From Tetrahymena thermophila SB210 (taxonomy: Eukaryota; Ciliophora; Oligohymenophorea; Hymenostomatida; Tetrahymenidae): DNA of 64,000 nt. The DNA lies in the NCBI RefSeq assembly GCF_000189635.1, contig NW_002476463.1, forward strand, positions 62,001-126,000. The letters are read 5' to 3'. Below the pieces are notes generated by a model that was not told the DNA's origin, made no database searches, and worked only from the letters and a program-made list of their open reading frames with translations. Below are positions 50,007 to 62,659 of the stretch, piece after piece. Made by a program: the position numbers and the translations under genes. How positions within the stretch are numbered: position 1 is the stretch's first letter; each line of letters opens with the position of its first letter.

Positions 50007-52022
50007 ATGAATAATAACTTTGTTTCATTAAAAGATGATGAAGGAGAACGATAAATGCATCAACACCATTCTTAAGACGTATTTATTTCATTTATCATTC
50101 GAATTAACCCAAAATAAAATTATATTTGCAGAAATTTATCAGTTACTAAACTAAGAGAATCTTCAACATTGATAAGAAGCAGAATTTTGAATCGACTACA
50201 CTCAAACCTGGAGAGAATAATATTTAAAAAAATACTTGTAACAATCTTTAAAATTTTAAATATGAACCTCTCTCAAATGGTTCTCAATAGCATATTATTA
50301 GCTAGCTTTCAGATATGAAAGATTTGAGAAATATTAGAACACGCTAATCATTATTTTAAGACTAAAAGAGCCCTTAAAGTTTTGCCTTTTTTAAGTATTA
50401 AAAAGTAAAGAGCTTAAATGGTTGTGCTTAATATTTTTATTTATAATAAAAGGTGTGACAATTCTGATTTATAGAACGATAAAAACTAAGACACATAAAT
50501 ATTTTATTAAAATGAATTAAACAATCCATTATTGTTACAAGCTAATTTAAATGAAAACGAAAATGAATTTTTGGGTAATTGCGATATTTAATAAATCTAA
50601 AATATGACTTAAAATGAAAATCTTTATAATTCCTTTAATCCTGTTTTTGATTATAATATGAATGCTAATTTTGATACAGATAATATCAATAGCTATAATT
50701 TTAATAATAGCAGTATTTTTAATTAAGAAAAAACTTATTATATTTAGAATTTAAATAATCAATTTGCTTTAAAAGAGGGGTAATATAATATAAAAGATTA
50801 TTAGGAAAATATAAAATGCGGAGAATATGGGTAGATGCCTGAATAAATATATGAAAAATAATGTGAAATTAATTAACAAACGCAAATAAATAGAAATGAA
50901 AACACGTCTTACAAATCATAAGAAAATTAATATTAAAATATTGAAGATAAAAAAATAAGCAACAAATCGAGCATAGAAAGGTTAAGGGAATATAGGTAAA
51001 TTAAGAAAAGATAAAAACAGGAATATTTAATTTCCAGACTTCAATCTCTGCCAAAAAGAGTATTAAGAAGCAGTAAGCAAGAAAATACTAAGCTCGGTGA
51101 AGGTGAAAATGAAGTGTTTTAAGAATAAATAGATATTTAAGACAAGTCTTAAACTCAAAACGAAGAAAGAGAAAGTTTAAAATTTCAAGAGTTTGTTTTG
51201 TCTAAGGAAAATAACTACTATGAAAATAACCAAAAAGTAAATAGCTTTAACAACGAAACGATGATATCAACTAGCTACTAATTTTAAAATGAGATAGACG
51301 ATAATGATTTAAACGAGCAATTTTTTTAGCCTCAAACTAGCTAATTTTATCAAGATGAAGTTTTGTCTTTGTCAAATCAATATTCGTTTGAACTTAAAAA
51401 TACTGCCTTTTAATCTTCCACAAATTAAACAGCAACAAATGAACAGCTCTAATAAGGGGCTAATAATTATTACTATAATACGAGTAGCTTGAATGAATAT
51501 TCGAAGAATCAAAGATCTCAAAATAGGACGAGCAATCATTCAGTAGACCCAGCTCATTAAAATGGAAGTGAAAAAAAGAATATTGTTAGGAATATAATGG
51601 CGTCTTTTAAAAGGTTTATTGAATCCTTGTTTGATGAAAATAGTAGTAAAAATCAAAAAAGTTATTAATATCAAAAAACAAAGTTTGATATTTTCTTAAA
51701 TCAGTAAGAAATCTTTAGCTTTGAAGAAACAAAAAAGAAGGTTTTGACAAATTTAATGGAATTATACAACCTTAAAGAGAAAGAAAAGAAAATTAATGAT
51801 TAAAGAGAATTCTTTAATACTTTTAAAAAATATTATGATAAAAAACAATTTAATAATACGACCTTACATTAGCTGTTAGGTCATTCAAATTTTGGTCCTG
51901 TCTTTGTATATTTTCTTAGGAGCTTCTTTGCAAATTGGCTCGAAAAAAATCTAATTATGAACTCTCAGACTCACCTGCAGATGAGAGACTAAATTATATA
52001 ACTTCACGAGGAGGCTGAATGA
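50007..52022 (+). CDS. Q/N-rich ciliate protein, paralog A
   Basis: Exons 50007-50078, 50132-50404 and 50475-52022 give 630 residues. The introns are 53 and 70 bp. The N-terminal two thirds are Asn/Gln/Glu-rich and probably disordered. A basic patch, KKRQKQEYLISRLQSLPKRV, lies mid-protein. The C-terminal 170 residues form a compact domain with NIVRNIMASFKRFIESLF, QKTKFDIFLNQQE, FNNTTLHQLLGHSNF and YFLRSFFANWL. All of these recur in paralog B. The domain pattern resembles a lineage-expanded ciliate family that I recall only vaguely. The basic patch could bind nucleic acid. No catalytic residues are evident. Confidence 0.83.
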
Positions 52023-54984
52023 AGTTTACATGTTTTAAATACAAAAGTAAAGTATTTGAACAAAATAAAACATTTTAATTTAACTAAATAATTAAGTAAA
52101 GAGGTAGCTTCTTGCTATCTTAAAAAGGACAATATTTCATCTTATTTATTATTATTAAACCCTCTTTTCTGAATTGATATGATGCTTTAATAATTTGCTA
52201 GCTTTTTTGGATGGAATCTATAATTAAAAAAAATAATAAACAATATTTTCATAATGCTTTTTATTATAACATATTGTAAAGTAATTATTTATTTACTTGA
52301 TTTTTAAAAATATGAATTGTTTCCAAAATTTTGGGACTATTTGCATGCTTTTTCTCATTTATTGTGTATTATAATTTCATAACTATTATTTTGTTTTCTA
52401 ATTATCCAATTTTCCTTCCTTCTCATTAAAGAAAAAAAAATTTTATCACAGAAACTTGTTACTCTAAAAATTTCATTTAAATAATTCTATATAGAAGCAA
52501 TATTAACTTATGCAATCCTTCAAAGTTACTTTCATTCGCTTTTTGATGCCATTTCTTTTCTCAACAAAAAATATTTTCATAGTGTTTTTAACACATAATA
52601 CGTAATTTATATTAATTAAAATGGATTTTTATCGTATGTCAAAATTCATATTAAAAATTTTAGAGTTAGATTCTTTTTTATTTAATTGAATGATTGCTTT
52701 CATTCATTAATTAACATGATAGAGAAATTAATAAAAATTAGATTTCACTTGTATTATAACTTTATCTTTCACTCATTTTGATCCTTTGGTTAGGTATTAA
52801 ATTTGATTCAAAATTTTAATTTTCCCTTCATTTAATAAATCTTTTTTACATTGCAAATTTCTGGTAGTAATTTAAAGAGATTTTTGGTTTTTTATCTAAC
52901 TCCATTATCATGTTAAATACCTGATAAAAATTATTTTAAATTGAAAATTTTTTTTAAATTTCCTAACTCTTCAAACTAACATATTTTATGGCAAATGTAC
53001 TTTAGGGCTACAATAAATTAAAAAATGTTTTATTTTTAATGATTTTAGTATTTATTATGAAATAAGTGATGATTATTAATATCAAACTTCAAATTAATGA
53101 AGATAATTAAAGAGTCAATTAATAAATATAACCAATTGCATCTTTTATTAATTGAAATTTTCATTATATAGATTACTTTACTATTGATTCTTGTTAGCAT
53201 TATTTGAAGGTGGTGGGTAGGATATTTTTTTTGTCTTAATTTCCTTTTTTTCTTTATTAAAAATCAATAAATAAAAGGTTACTGAATTAAAAATTTAATT
53301 TTGAATGTGAGAAATCTTAATTTATAATAAAGTAATAATAAACATTATAAAAAATAATACATATCTCCTCAAGGTCTTAGACTAAATCAGAAAATCTAAT
53401 CAGTATATAGACATTGATACTTTTTTGAGAACTTTTTTTGCATCTCTTGATAATAGTTTATTCAAAAAAGCTATTCTATTTTTTAAGTATAAAGAAATTA
53501 TATGATATGATAATAATTGAAAAAGGCTTAATTAAAACATTAGTTGCCAGATAGATTTTGAATCATTCTTTAATTGTAAGAAATTTTATTTCTATATATT
53601 CATAAATATTGAATGAAATTTAATAAAAATAGTTCGAATAGATAGTATTGCTTTATGTTCTAATCTAATTTAATGTGATATTACTTTTTAAGTTTTTGCT
53701 CAATGCTAAAGTACTTTAATTAATCATTGAATAAACAATAAAAGATTATATTACATATTTGTTTATTCACTTAAATAAATTATGCCAAAAGTAGATTTAT
53801 ATAATTTTATTTTTAGAAAAGTATTTCTTTGCACCAATTTTTCTGAAATTAATAAGTTTTTCTCCTCTAATTTTTAAAATTTGCTTGAAAAAAAATGAAA
53901 AGATTTATCAATATTTTTCCCCTTATTTTCTGGCTTCTGTATGCTATTTGATTATTTAATATTATAGAAGTTGCTATAAATATTGGTTGATAATTTTATG
54001 AAAGTTTAAAAATAATTGCGAACGTATACTAATATCTATATTATAAAAAAATTATTTTAATTTCAACCGAAAATGTAATTTTCTTACTAGAGATCAGCCA
54101 AGTAGGAAAGTTTTTTTAAGAAGAAATATTATTCGAAAAAGGCTGTTGCATTCCAATAATCAGATGCATATATCGCAATGTTAATCAACTTATTTATGAA
54201 TAAACAGATTCTTTAAAGATAGCTAAATATCATCAAATATATAAATATAAATAATAAATGAAAGTAGAAATCATATTTTGCTTCTTGCTTTCATTTCTAA
54301 TATTGATTGGTTTTTGTGAAAATAATAAAATTTTTATTTTTAATTTACTCTAATTTTTTGTAAGAATTTTGTTGTCTGCATTTCATATTAGCAATGAAAT
54401 AACTTTGACTGATTCATAATTAAGTGATTGTTTATACAGTATTTTCTAATTAACTTTATTCTATACTAAAACTGAAGTATTTTTTTCCAAAAAATCATGT
54501 TGAATAAATCACAAAAGTAGATCATTATGATTGAATCATGTCTGTGCTGTATGCTGAAAGTTTTTTTAAAAAGGTAAAAGTCATTTTATATATCTAATTT
54601 TATATTTTTAAAAGGATAGGGTTCAAAAATAAGTTTTTATTAATTTAGCTGGTACTTAGTAAAATTTGGATAATTATTAGTAATAACTTGTGAATCTAAG
54701 AAGCTCAAAGCCAAATCTCATTTAACATTATAAGATTTTATAAATTAAATACTTAAATTTAAATTAATAAACCAACTCACGTTCAGCGTTTCCTTATAAT
54801 TATTTATTACAAGATATATTTAATTAAGATCTGAACTCAATTATTTGTTAAGTAATTCTGTGATTTCTAGATTAAGTGAAATTAACTTGTTTAACTATCA
54901 ATTATTAAAGCAATTGATTGATTTATTATATACCAGAGTATAGATCACTCCTTGCAAAAAAGAAAGAAAGAAAGAAAGAAAGAA
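52023..54984. other. intergenic between Q/N-rich paralogs
   Basis: About 3 kb of AT-rich DNA with no coding frame or large repeat was seen. It ends in an (AAAG)n microsatellite that touches the paralog B start codon. Confidence 0.55.
54956..54984 (+). repeat. (AAAG)n microsatellite abutting a start codon
   Basis: About six AAAG repeats run directly into the ATG of paralog B at 54985. The position suggests the 5' UTR. Length changes would alter the leader but not the protein. Confidence 0.9.
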
Positions 54985-56690
54985 ATGTCTTTGACTTATC
55001 AAGTCTCTCAGGCTGAAGCAGAATATTAAAACTGTTACTTGCAAGAACAAATATCAGACTAAGCTCAATAACAAAAACCCTACTGTAATAACTCTAATTA
55101 AGAAAATTTTATATTCTTACCTGAGGATTCATTCTTTCAATGCTGCTAACCTAACATTTAAAAGTAATTTTAATAACCCCATCAATAAATAAAAATAATT
55201 TCAATAAAAAAAGCAATTAAATTAATGAAAGCATGAATTATGATAACTCTTGTGTACTGAACTTGAATAATCAAAGAGATCCATCTTATATTTCCTTTTA
55301 ACAGAATTTTCCTTACAATTAAAATAACTGCGAAAATGAATTAAATAATTATATTGGAGCTTGTTTTGAGCCAAATAGTTATTGCAAAAATTAATACTAT
55401 GCTTCTTATTAAGAAAATGCAGAAAATTTTATCTCTATACAATAATACAATTTTCCTTTTGGCGCTTAAGAAAGTGAAAATGAATACAATAACTAACTAA
55501 ATTAATTAAATTAATGTGATTAAAAACTTTTAAGTGATGAATAAAGGTAAGCTACTATCACCATGCCAATATAATCTAATGAATAGGTTAAAGAATCCAG
55601 TGGGAATATGGAAAATCATCAACCAAAATAAAATACCATAGAAGAGTTGATATAAAGCTCGAGTAGATGTGCTTAAGCTAAGCAGCAAAGGAAACAAAAA
55701 AAATTAGAAAAGTTAAAGAAAATTTAATAACAAATCTCTAATCTCCCAAAAAGAGACCTTAGAAGTCATTTTAAATAATTAGAATAAATAGATTTAAAGG
55801 AAAAAAATTTTTTAAATGAGCATCATAAACAAATCAATGAAGGATTATAATAAAGTAATTTTGAATATCATTAAAATAAAGAATAAAATAAGGCAACAAA
55901 GACCTCATTTTAAAATTGCTAACAGCAATAATAATAACAAGAACAACTTTAACCTTTTAACTAAATAAATTTGCTTGATGAATAAAATGCTTTGTAGAAT
56001 GAATTGTCTTTTTGTAATTAATAGCTAGAAAACTAGATTGAAGATAATTAGTTGAATGCTGATAATGACTAATATTTAAATTCTTCTACGCAGCAAGCGT
56101 AAACAGATTTAGATGGATCAAACAAAGATTAATTTGAGTCTAATTTTATGAATTTTGAAGCTGAATTGGCTAAAAACGATTTAAATTATAAAGTAAATAA
56201 AAAGAATGTTGTGAAAAATATAATGTCTTCCTTTTAAAGATTTATATATAGTGCCTTTGCAGATATTACTTCAAACTAAAATAAAATAAAAAAAGAATAT
56301 TTGTTTCAAAAAACAAAATTTCATGTCTATTTTAATTAGCAGTAAGAGGACTAAGTGATTTAATTAACAGAGAAAATACAAAACGAAGTGATATAAATAT
56401 ATAATAATGATTTCAATAACCTGCCTAAAAATGAAAATAAGGAAGAATTTATTCATAAATTTAAAAGGTATTTTACCAACAGGTAGTTCAACAATTGTAC
56501 TATCAAGCATCTCATCAAACACAAATCATTCAGCAAAATTTTTTAATATTATCTACAGTTCTTCTTCAGAAACTGGCTTATCAATGTAAATATATAAAAC
56601 ATTGAGTCTCATATATTGATTTCAGACTTGTTTTTAAAATCTTTTCATGATAAATAACTACTAATCAACCTAACTAATCGCTAAAAATGA
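54985..56690 (+). CDS. Q/N-rich ciliate protein, paralog B
   Basis: Exons 54985-55163 and 55214-56690 give 551 residues; the 50-bp intron (GTAATT...AAAAG) closes the frame. It has the same layout as paralog A: a Gln/Asn/Cys-containing disordered N-terminus, the basic patch KKLEKLKK...ISNLPKRDLRS, then the C-terminal domain. That domain shows NVVKNIMSSFQRFIYSAF, QKTKFHVYFNQQQ, FNNCTIKHLIKHKSF and YYLQFFFRNWL. Outside these blocks the two proteins have diverged strongly, so the duplication is not recent. The function is unknown. It sits 3 kb downstream of paralog A on the same strand, and both lie between the two nucleotidyltransferase paralogs. Confidence 0.83.
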
Positions 56691-59600
56691 ATATTAAACA
56701 ATTTATTTTAACTTTATATTTTCTACTATCAAACTTTCCTTCCTTCTAACAATTTTCTATTTCATCTTTCCTAAAGCTTTAGTTTGCATTTTTGTTATCC
56801 TTAAACCTGTGTCATTAATTCATTCCTTTAATTTACAAAGAAGCTAAAAAATAAATTAAAAATTTTTCTTCAATTTATGTGATAGCTAGTAAGAAAGAAA
56901 TTAAAAAGTAATCGAATATAAGGTTAGTTTAGTTTCTTAATCCATTTTTTGACCAAACACAATTATTTTCAATAAATTCATTAAAAAGCCTATTTTCTAT
57001 TCTACCTTCTCTCTTCAAAAATAAAAAAAAAGTAAAAAAATGTATAAAGCCCTTAAATAATTGTGTCAAATTCTAATCATTCTTTTAGATAGATATATTA
57101 TATGCCAATTAATATAATTAAATAGTATCAGATAATCTACTGATGCCATGAATGAATACGGCTTTAACTAAGATGCTCACTTGAAGGACTAACCTATTTC
57201 ATAATAAAATCTCTAAAATGAATTTTGCTATTTTTAATTATTTATAATTAAACTTTAGTGCTTCCTGCCTACTAGTTTAAAACCTGAGGGAACAATATAT
57301 AATAATTCTATTATCTATATCTTAGAGTAATATGGAATATTGCCTATCTTCTACGAAATATGATACTATATTTGGTAGTCTACATAAAATAATTAAAATA
57401 AATGACATATATCAAAAAAAAAAAAATTTCATATTTCTATCTCATTTAATTTGTCAAGCTTTTTCCTTTAAAATAAAAATGGTTAAAAATATGCACTTTT
57501 TTCCGAGGTAGACAATCAGAAGTTTAACTAAAATAATTATGGTAGCTAACTCATATAAACAATTATACTTCTCAATATTGTTATCGGAATATAATACAGA
57601 ATATTTCATTTTACTAAATTATGTTATTCTATTTTTAAAAAATTGCTTTGTTCTATTAAAAATGAAGTGAGAAGGGTAGCTTTATAAAAAGTCTTTGAGC
57701 CAATAAAGAATAGGAGTTTTAAATTAACAAAATTAAATATTAGCTATAATTTAAATATTTAGGCATAAGGAAATCATACATAATTCTTCAAAATTTCCAT
57801 TGACTTTTAATTGCTAAAATGTATGCAAAATATAAAAAAAGTTTTTTTTTAATTTACTGTAAAATAGACTCTGCATAATTTTGGTGAGGTGATTAAAAAA
57901 ATATTTAAAAAGGTAGTCTGGATAATAAATAAATAAATAAATGTGTGGTATGACAAGCTATCTAAATTTGTAAATATACAAGGAGTGGCTTGAAATTATA
58001 ATTAAAATTTCAAATTATATATTTATAATTCTAATTTTTTAATTTGTATTTATAAATGGATCAATAAATAACCAGCTATTGATTATAAAATATTGTTGTG
58101 TTCATTTGTTCATTCAGGGTTGGTATACCCATCTAATTTATATTAATTTTATTCATATATTTAAATTCCACTATTTTATAACTTTTGATTTAAATAAATT
58201 TGAGGCTGTATAATTCGATTTTAAAGTTTCACATAGAGAGTTTTTTGATTATTTAGATTTTTAAGTGTTTTTATATCAGTCAGTGTCTTACTTTGAACAG
58301 TAGTATTACACCTTGAAAGAAAATTTACAAATATAAAATTTACATCAAAAATAAAGGGAAATTCTTAAGATTTTTCCTATTAATTTATTATCAAAGATAA
58401 TTTATTAAGATAAATAGAACAGCCTATTTCTAAAAACTAAAATTAAATTAAAAACAAATGATAAATTTATATATTATTACTATTCTAGAGATACTGATTT
58501 TTTAAAATCTTTAATAATAATTACATACAAAAGTATGCTGGCTGACTTGTATTATTAAATTATCTCTATAAAACAATAAATCTTTTTTTTTGTTAAACAG
58601 ATTCATTTATTTCTTATTTTTGAATTGATCTTTTTGCTGATAGATTTTTAGATATCGTTTCATTTACTTTAAAAGAAGTTTTTAACTTAGCTTTTGTTTA
58701 CGAAACTTGTTAAAACTTTCTTCTTTTATTGATATAATTCAATAAAATGCTTATAAATTGCAGTTGGTAAATTTTTCAAAAGTATATTTTTCTTTTTGAG
58801 GACAGAGAGAGATGATATTTTTTATTAGTATCATTTGAAGAAAAAAAGTAAGATATTTTTTATTTTATCGGACGGACTGAATGATCGGTGAAAATAAAAT
58901 TTTTTGTGATAAGTTATTACTAAATACAAATGCCACCTTCTGTGGCTTTACACTTATTAAAATTTAATTTAGGTATAATCTTCTTCTAATCTATTAGGAA
59001 GAAAGAAATCTCATGACTATTATAGTTTCAAATTAAACCCCTTTTATAAAAGTGTCTCAACTCAACGAGGAAAAAAACTTGTTTTAGACAAATAAAAATA
59101 TGATTTAGTCTATGTAAAAAGAGATAATAAACTTTCTTATCCCATCTTCAAGTTATAAAGTAGTTATTTAATTTATGATACTACGAATTCTTATTCATTT
59201 TTAAAGCAAAATTTTTACGATTTCATAAGAGTTTTATTGAATTTTTTAGAAAAGTCAACAATGGTTTTTTTTATATTACAATCTTAAAATAAATGAAGTA
59301 TCAAGTGAAAATTATGAATAAAAATTGAAGTAAAAATTTTTATTCTTTTCATTTTGATGTATAAGTTTTTAAAAATGCATCAACTTTAATTTTATTTTGA
59401 AAAAATGCTCTTTTCTTCTTGTTAGATAAACTCTGAATTGATAAAAGTAAATCTAAAAGCCAAGATTTTGTATAAGAGTCAGAATATAATGGCCAAACTA
59501 ATCAAAGAAAGAATGAAATTTACAGAAAATATAAATAATTTATCCATTTAAAATTATTTAAAATAATTTTAAAGAGGAAAGCGATTATCAAATAATTAAG

Positions 59601-60027
59601 CTTTTTATTGTTTGTAATAAATATTAGACAGGATAACAAAATTAAAATTTACTATTTCTTAACCTTTCCTTTATAAAATATAAGGAAATTAATATTTTTT
59701 CCTTCTTTTTATTTAGTTGTATCTTAGATTCATTAATTTTTCAGTAAATTAATCAATGAACTCTAATTAATTAATTTTTTTTTTTTCAGCAGTTAACCTA
59801 CATGATTAAAGATTATATTAATGAAATCGAGCCTTCTAAATAAAAATGGTAACAAAAATAAAAAAAGAAAAATACTCTACAAAAATCTTTATATATTTTA
59901 AATATGATAGAATTTTAAATTCAAACAACAACAAATCAAATAAACAAACTAAGAAAATAAAAAGAAAAAATAGTTTTCATTGAAATTTTAATTCAAATAT
60001 TTGCGAATATTGTTTGTCTTGCAATTT
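56691..60027. other. long convergent intergenic region
   Basis: About 3.3 kb lies between paralog B (plus) and nucleotidyltransferase 2 (minus). It is AT-rich apart from the short frame at 57148-57363. No larger coding signal was found. Confidence 0.5.
57148..57363 (+). CDS. possible small gene or truncated relative of paralogs A/B
   Basis: A 71-residue ciliate-code frame, MNEYGFNQDAHLKDQPISQQ..., ends at TGA 57361-57363. Its Asn/Gln/Asp-rich start recalls the N-termini of paralogs A and B, and it lies 460 bp downstream of B on the same strand. No conserved C-terminal block follows. It may be a duplicated first exon, a relic, or chance. Confidence 0.3.
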
Positions 60028-61650
60028 TTACTTAGCAAACCTAAATCTATTTATAAATATGTTATCATCTATATTCTCTACTCTGCTTCTTTCTCCTGGG
60101 TTATGATAATTATCAAATGGGTCAATAATATAAAAGAATAAATTTTTATTATATGATTTTACTATATAATTATTCATAATATCTATATATCTTCTATTCT
60201 CATCAGTGGTGTCTGAGTAATATTCAATAAACTCACTGAATAAGCTTGCAAGATTCATGTCTAATAAAGTTTTTTAGTTTGGATTGTTTTCTTTATACTT
60301 TTTTAGAGATTTCTGTAAATGCGAGGGATCTTGCACATAATAAAGGTTTGTTTAAAATTCCTAATCAGTTTCCTTTGTCCTCTTAATCAAAGTAGAATAT
60401 TTTGGATCACTTTATCTTTTTTAAACTTTCTCTTAAAAATAAGGATCAATTAGCTTCTTTCTCTATAAAAAGCAGATCATTATGAGGATAAATGCATATG
60501 AACTAAGAGTTTTTTTGCTTATAAGACCATTCTACTTCGCCCAATATTTAATGATTATTCCTAGCTACTTTACTAAGGGATGAATCTAAGATATAACTTT
60601 TAGCATTTTTGAATTTGCGCATCCTAGTAGATTATTTATACATATGTCTATTGAAACTGTATTACTTTTCAAATTAACATTATCTTTCTGTTTAACAAGA
60701 GTTATTAAAGGAATACGCGCATCTAATTTTAATTCAAGTTTTTAATATTTGATTTTATATTTATGCAAATAATTTTTCATGAAATCATAAATAAGAGAAA
60801 GAAATACTCTTTCATCTAAATAGCAATCTGTATTTATGCTTATATCAATGTCACTATCATTCTAACCAAACCCACTAACAACTGACCCATACGGATGAAC
60901 ATACACATTTTATAGCCCAATAATTTTATTTAAATTCATCTCACTCACAATTTAATTTACCATATTGACTTCTTGATTAAGTAATTCTTCATTAAACTAA
61001 ATACTGATCTTTTCTTACTTATAAATTTAATTTAATAAAATTTCTAATTAATTGCTACTGGTTATTTCATTAATATTTTCTTTATTTTATTAGATGTTCT
61101 ACTCATTCTAATTAATAGACATTTACTACGATTCATTACTTTTAAGCCTCTTTAAAATCTCAGATACATGCTTTTCAATTTTTTTTAATTTTTCTCCTAG
61201 GTTGCTATCTATCTACTTTATTATTTAAATATCATTTGAAGCATTTAAAAACAAATCATAAACATTATTTTTATAGCTTAAGTAAAATGACTTTAAACAC
61301 TTCTAGAGCTCCTAAAGATCAAATTTACTTGAAATATTATTCTCAAGTTTATTCAGTAAATTGAGGTAGAATCTTTTCTTAATAATTAAAATATATTTTT
61401 CAGTATCGCTTGAAAATAATAAGTCTGAATGTGCTAAATTTTCAATTAGACTAATTAGAATCCATTCATCATTATGAAAATTATATTTACGAATAAAATC
61501 ATCTAAACTATTTTTTAAGCTTAATAATTAACTTTAACTTAATTACTCAACTTCTAATTTCTTCAATAAATACTAATGCACATTTATATTCTTGCTTGGT
61601 CTATACTTTATATATTTTAGAAATGTTTGCTAAAAGAAATCGCCTTCCAT
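60028..61650 (-). CDS. non-canonical poly(A)/terminal nucleotidyltransferase, paralog 2
   Basis: Single-exon gene, 540 residues, from the ATG of MEGDFFQQTF to the TGA at 60030-60028. The nucleotidyltransferase motif HPYGSVVSGF (Gly255-Ser256) is followed by DSDIDIS, with catalytic Asp267 and Asp269. The third aspartate is Asp335 in SIDICINN. The central domain (HPLVKQLGIIIKYWAKQNG, LSSYAFILIM) and the PAP-associated region ending in IDPFDNYHNPGER match paralog 1 block for block. So does the 240-residue helical N-terminus. All catalytic residues are present, so an active enzyme is expected. The family adds non-templated nucleotides to RNA 3' ends. In Tetrahymena, Rdn-type nucleotidyltransferases partner an RNA-dependent RNA polymerase (from memory); identity with those is unproven. 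Confidence 0.92.
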
Positions 61651-62659
61651 TGATAATAATTTTTCAAATCAATAAGATTAATTGTTGCTTTATATATTGA
61701 CTAATTTGTGCCTAAACTAAACTAATTTAATTAAATTTTTTAACTTAAATCTGATACAAATAATTGCTTATTATTTCAATTAGATAATATTTTTACATAA
61801 TTCTAATTACTTTCAAATTCTAATAATTTACTGCTGTTAGTTTTTATACATAAAAAAAATTCATATTTATCCAAATTTACTAAATGTTTTGTTTTTTATA
61901 AAAAACAAAGTTATTAATTTAAATAATTTAAAAATATTTATCATTCATTCTATTGTTAAAATTTCTTAATTTAAAAATAAAAATATGAGTAAATTTGATA
62001 TTAATTAGTTTTACCTAAATTCTTCAAATAATTTTATTCAAATTTAGTTACTTAAAAAATAAAATTATGGTTGGAATAATAATCAAGTTTTTCCTTTTAA
62101 ATTAGTAAATTTTTACTCTATTTTATATTTTCGTTGGGATTTTTTATTTTTTAAACAAGGTTACTGAAAAATGTATAAAAAAATTTATCCACAATTTTTG
62201 CCTGAAAATTTTAATTTTAAATTAAATATATCATGAAAATACTAAAATAATTATAATTTGTAAATAGTTAGCAAAATTTGATAATTTGTTTTAAACCATA
62301 TTTATAAATTTAAAAAAAATCAATTAAAAATCCAACATAAAACAATAGATCAAATCAGATAATTAATCTTTAAGAATAAATAAATAAAGCCATTTAAATT
62401 TGTAAATCTAAAATAATATTTTATTTGTGAATTAATTTATTTCATATTTCAAACAAAAAATTATATTAGCTTAGAAAATTAAGCTAAAATATTGTTAAAT
62501 AATTCATTAATTAATTTTCATTGGTATTTATTTATTTCTTATTTTTATTTCAATAATTAGTGATGTATTTTATTGGTTTATTATTGTTTAAAATTCATAT
62601 CTATTTACTAAAAATTGGTTAGAAAATTTATTAGCTAGCTATAAATAAATTAGAATTAG
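61651..62659. other. divergent intergenic spacer
   Basis: About 1 kb of AT-rich DNA lies between nucleotidyltransferase 2 (minus) and the last gene (plus). No coding frame was seen; both promoters are expected here. Confidence 0.6.

Noticed and set aside
59803-60240. Plus-strand ciliate-code frame overlapping the 3' end of nucleotidyltransferase 2
   Set aside because: Mostly antisense to the conserved PAP-associated region, and not protein-like outside it.
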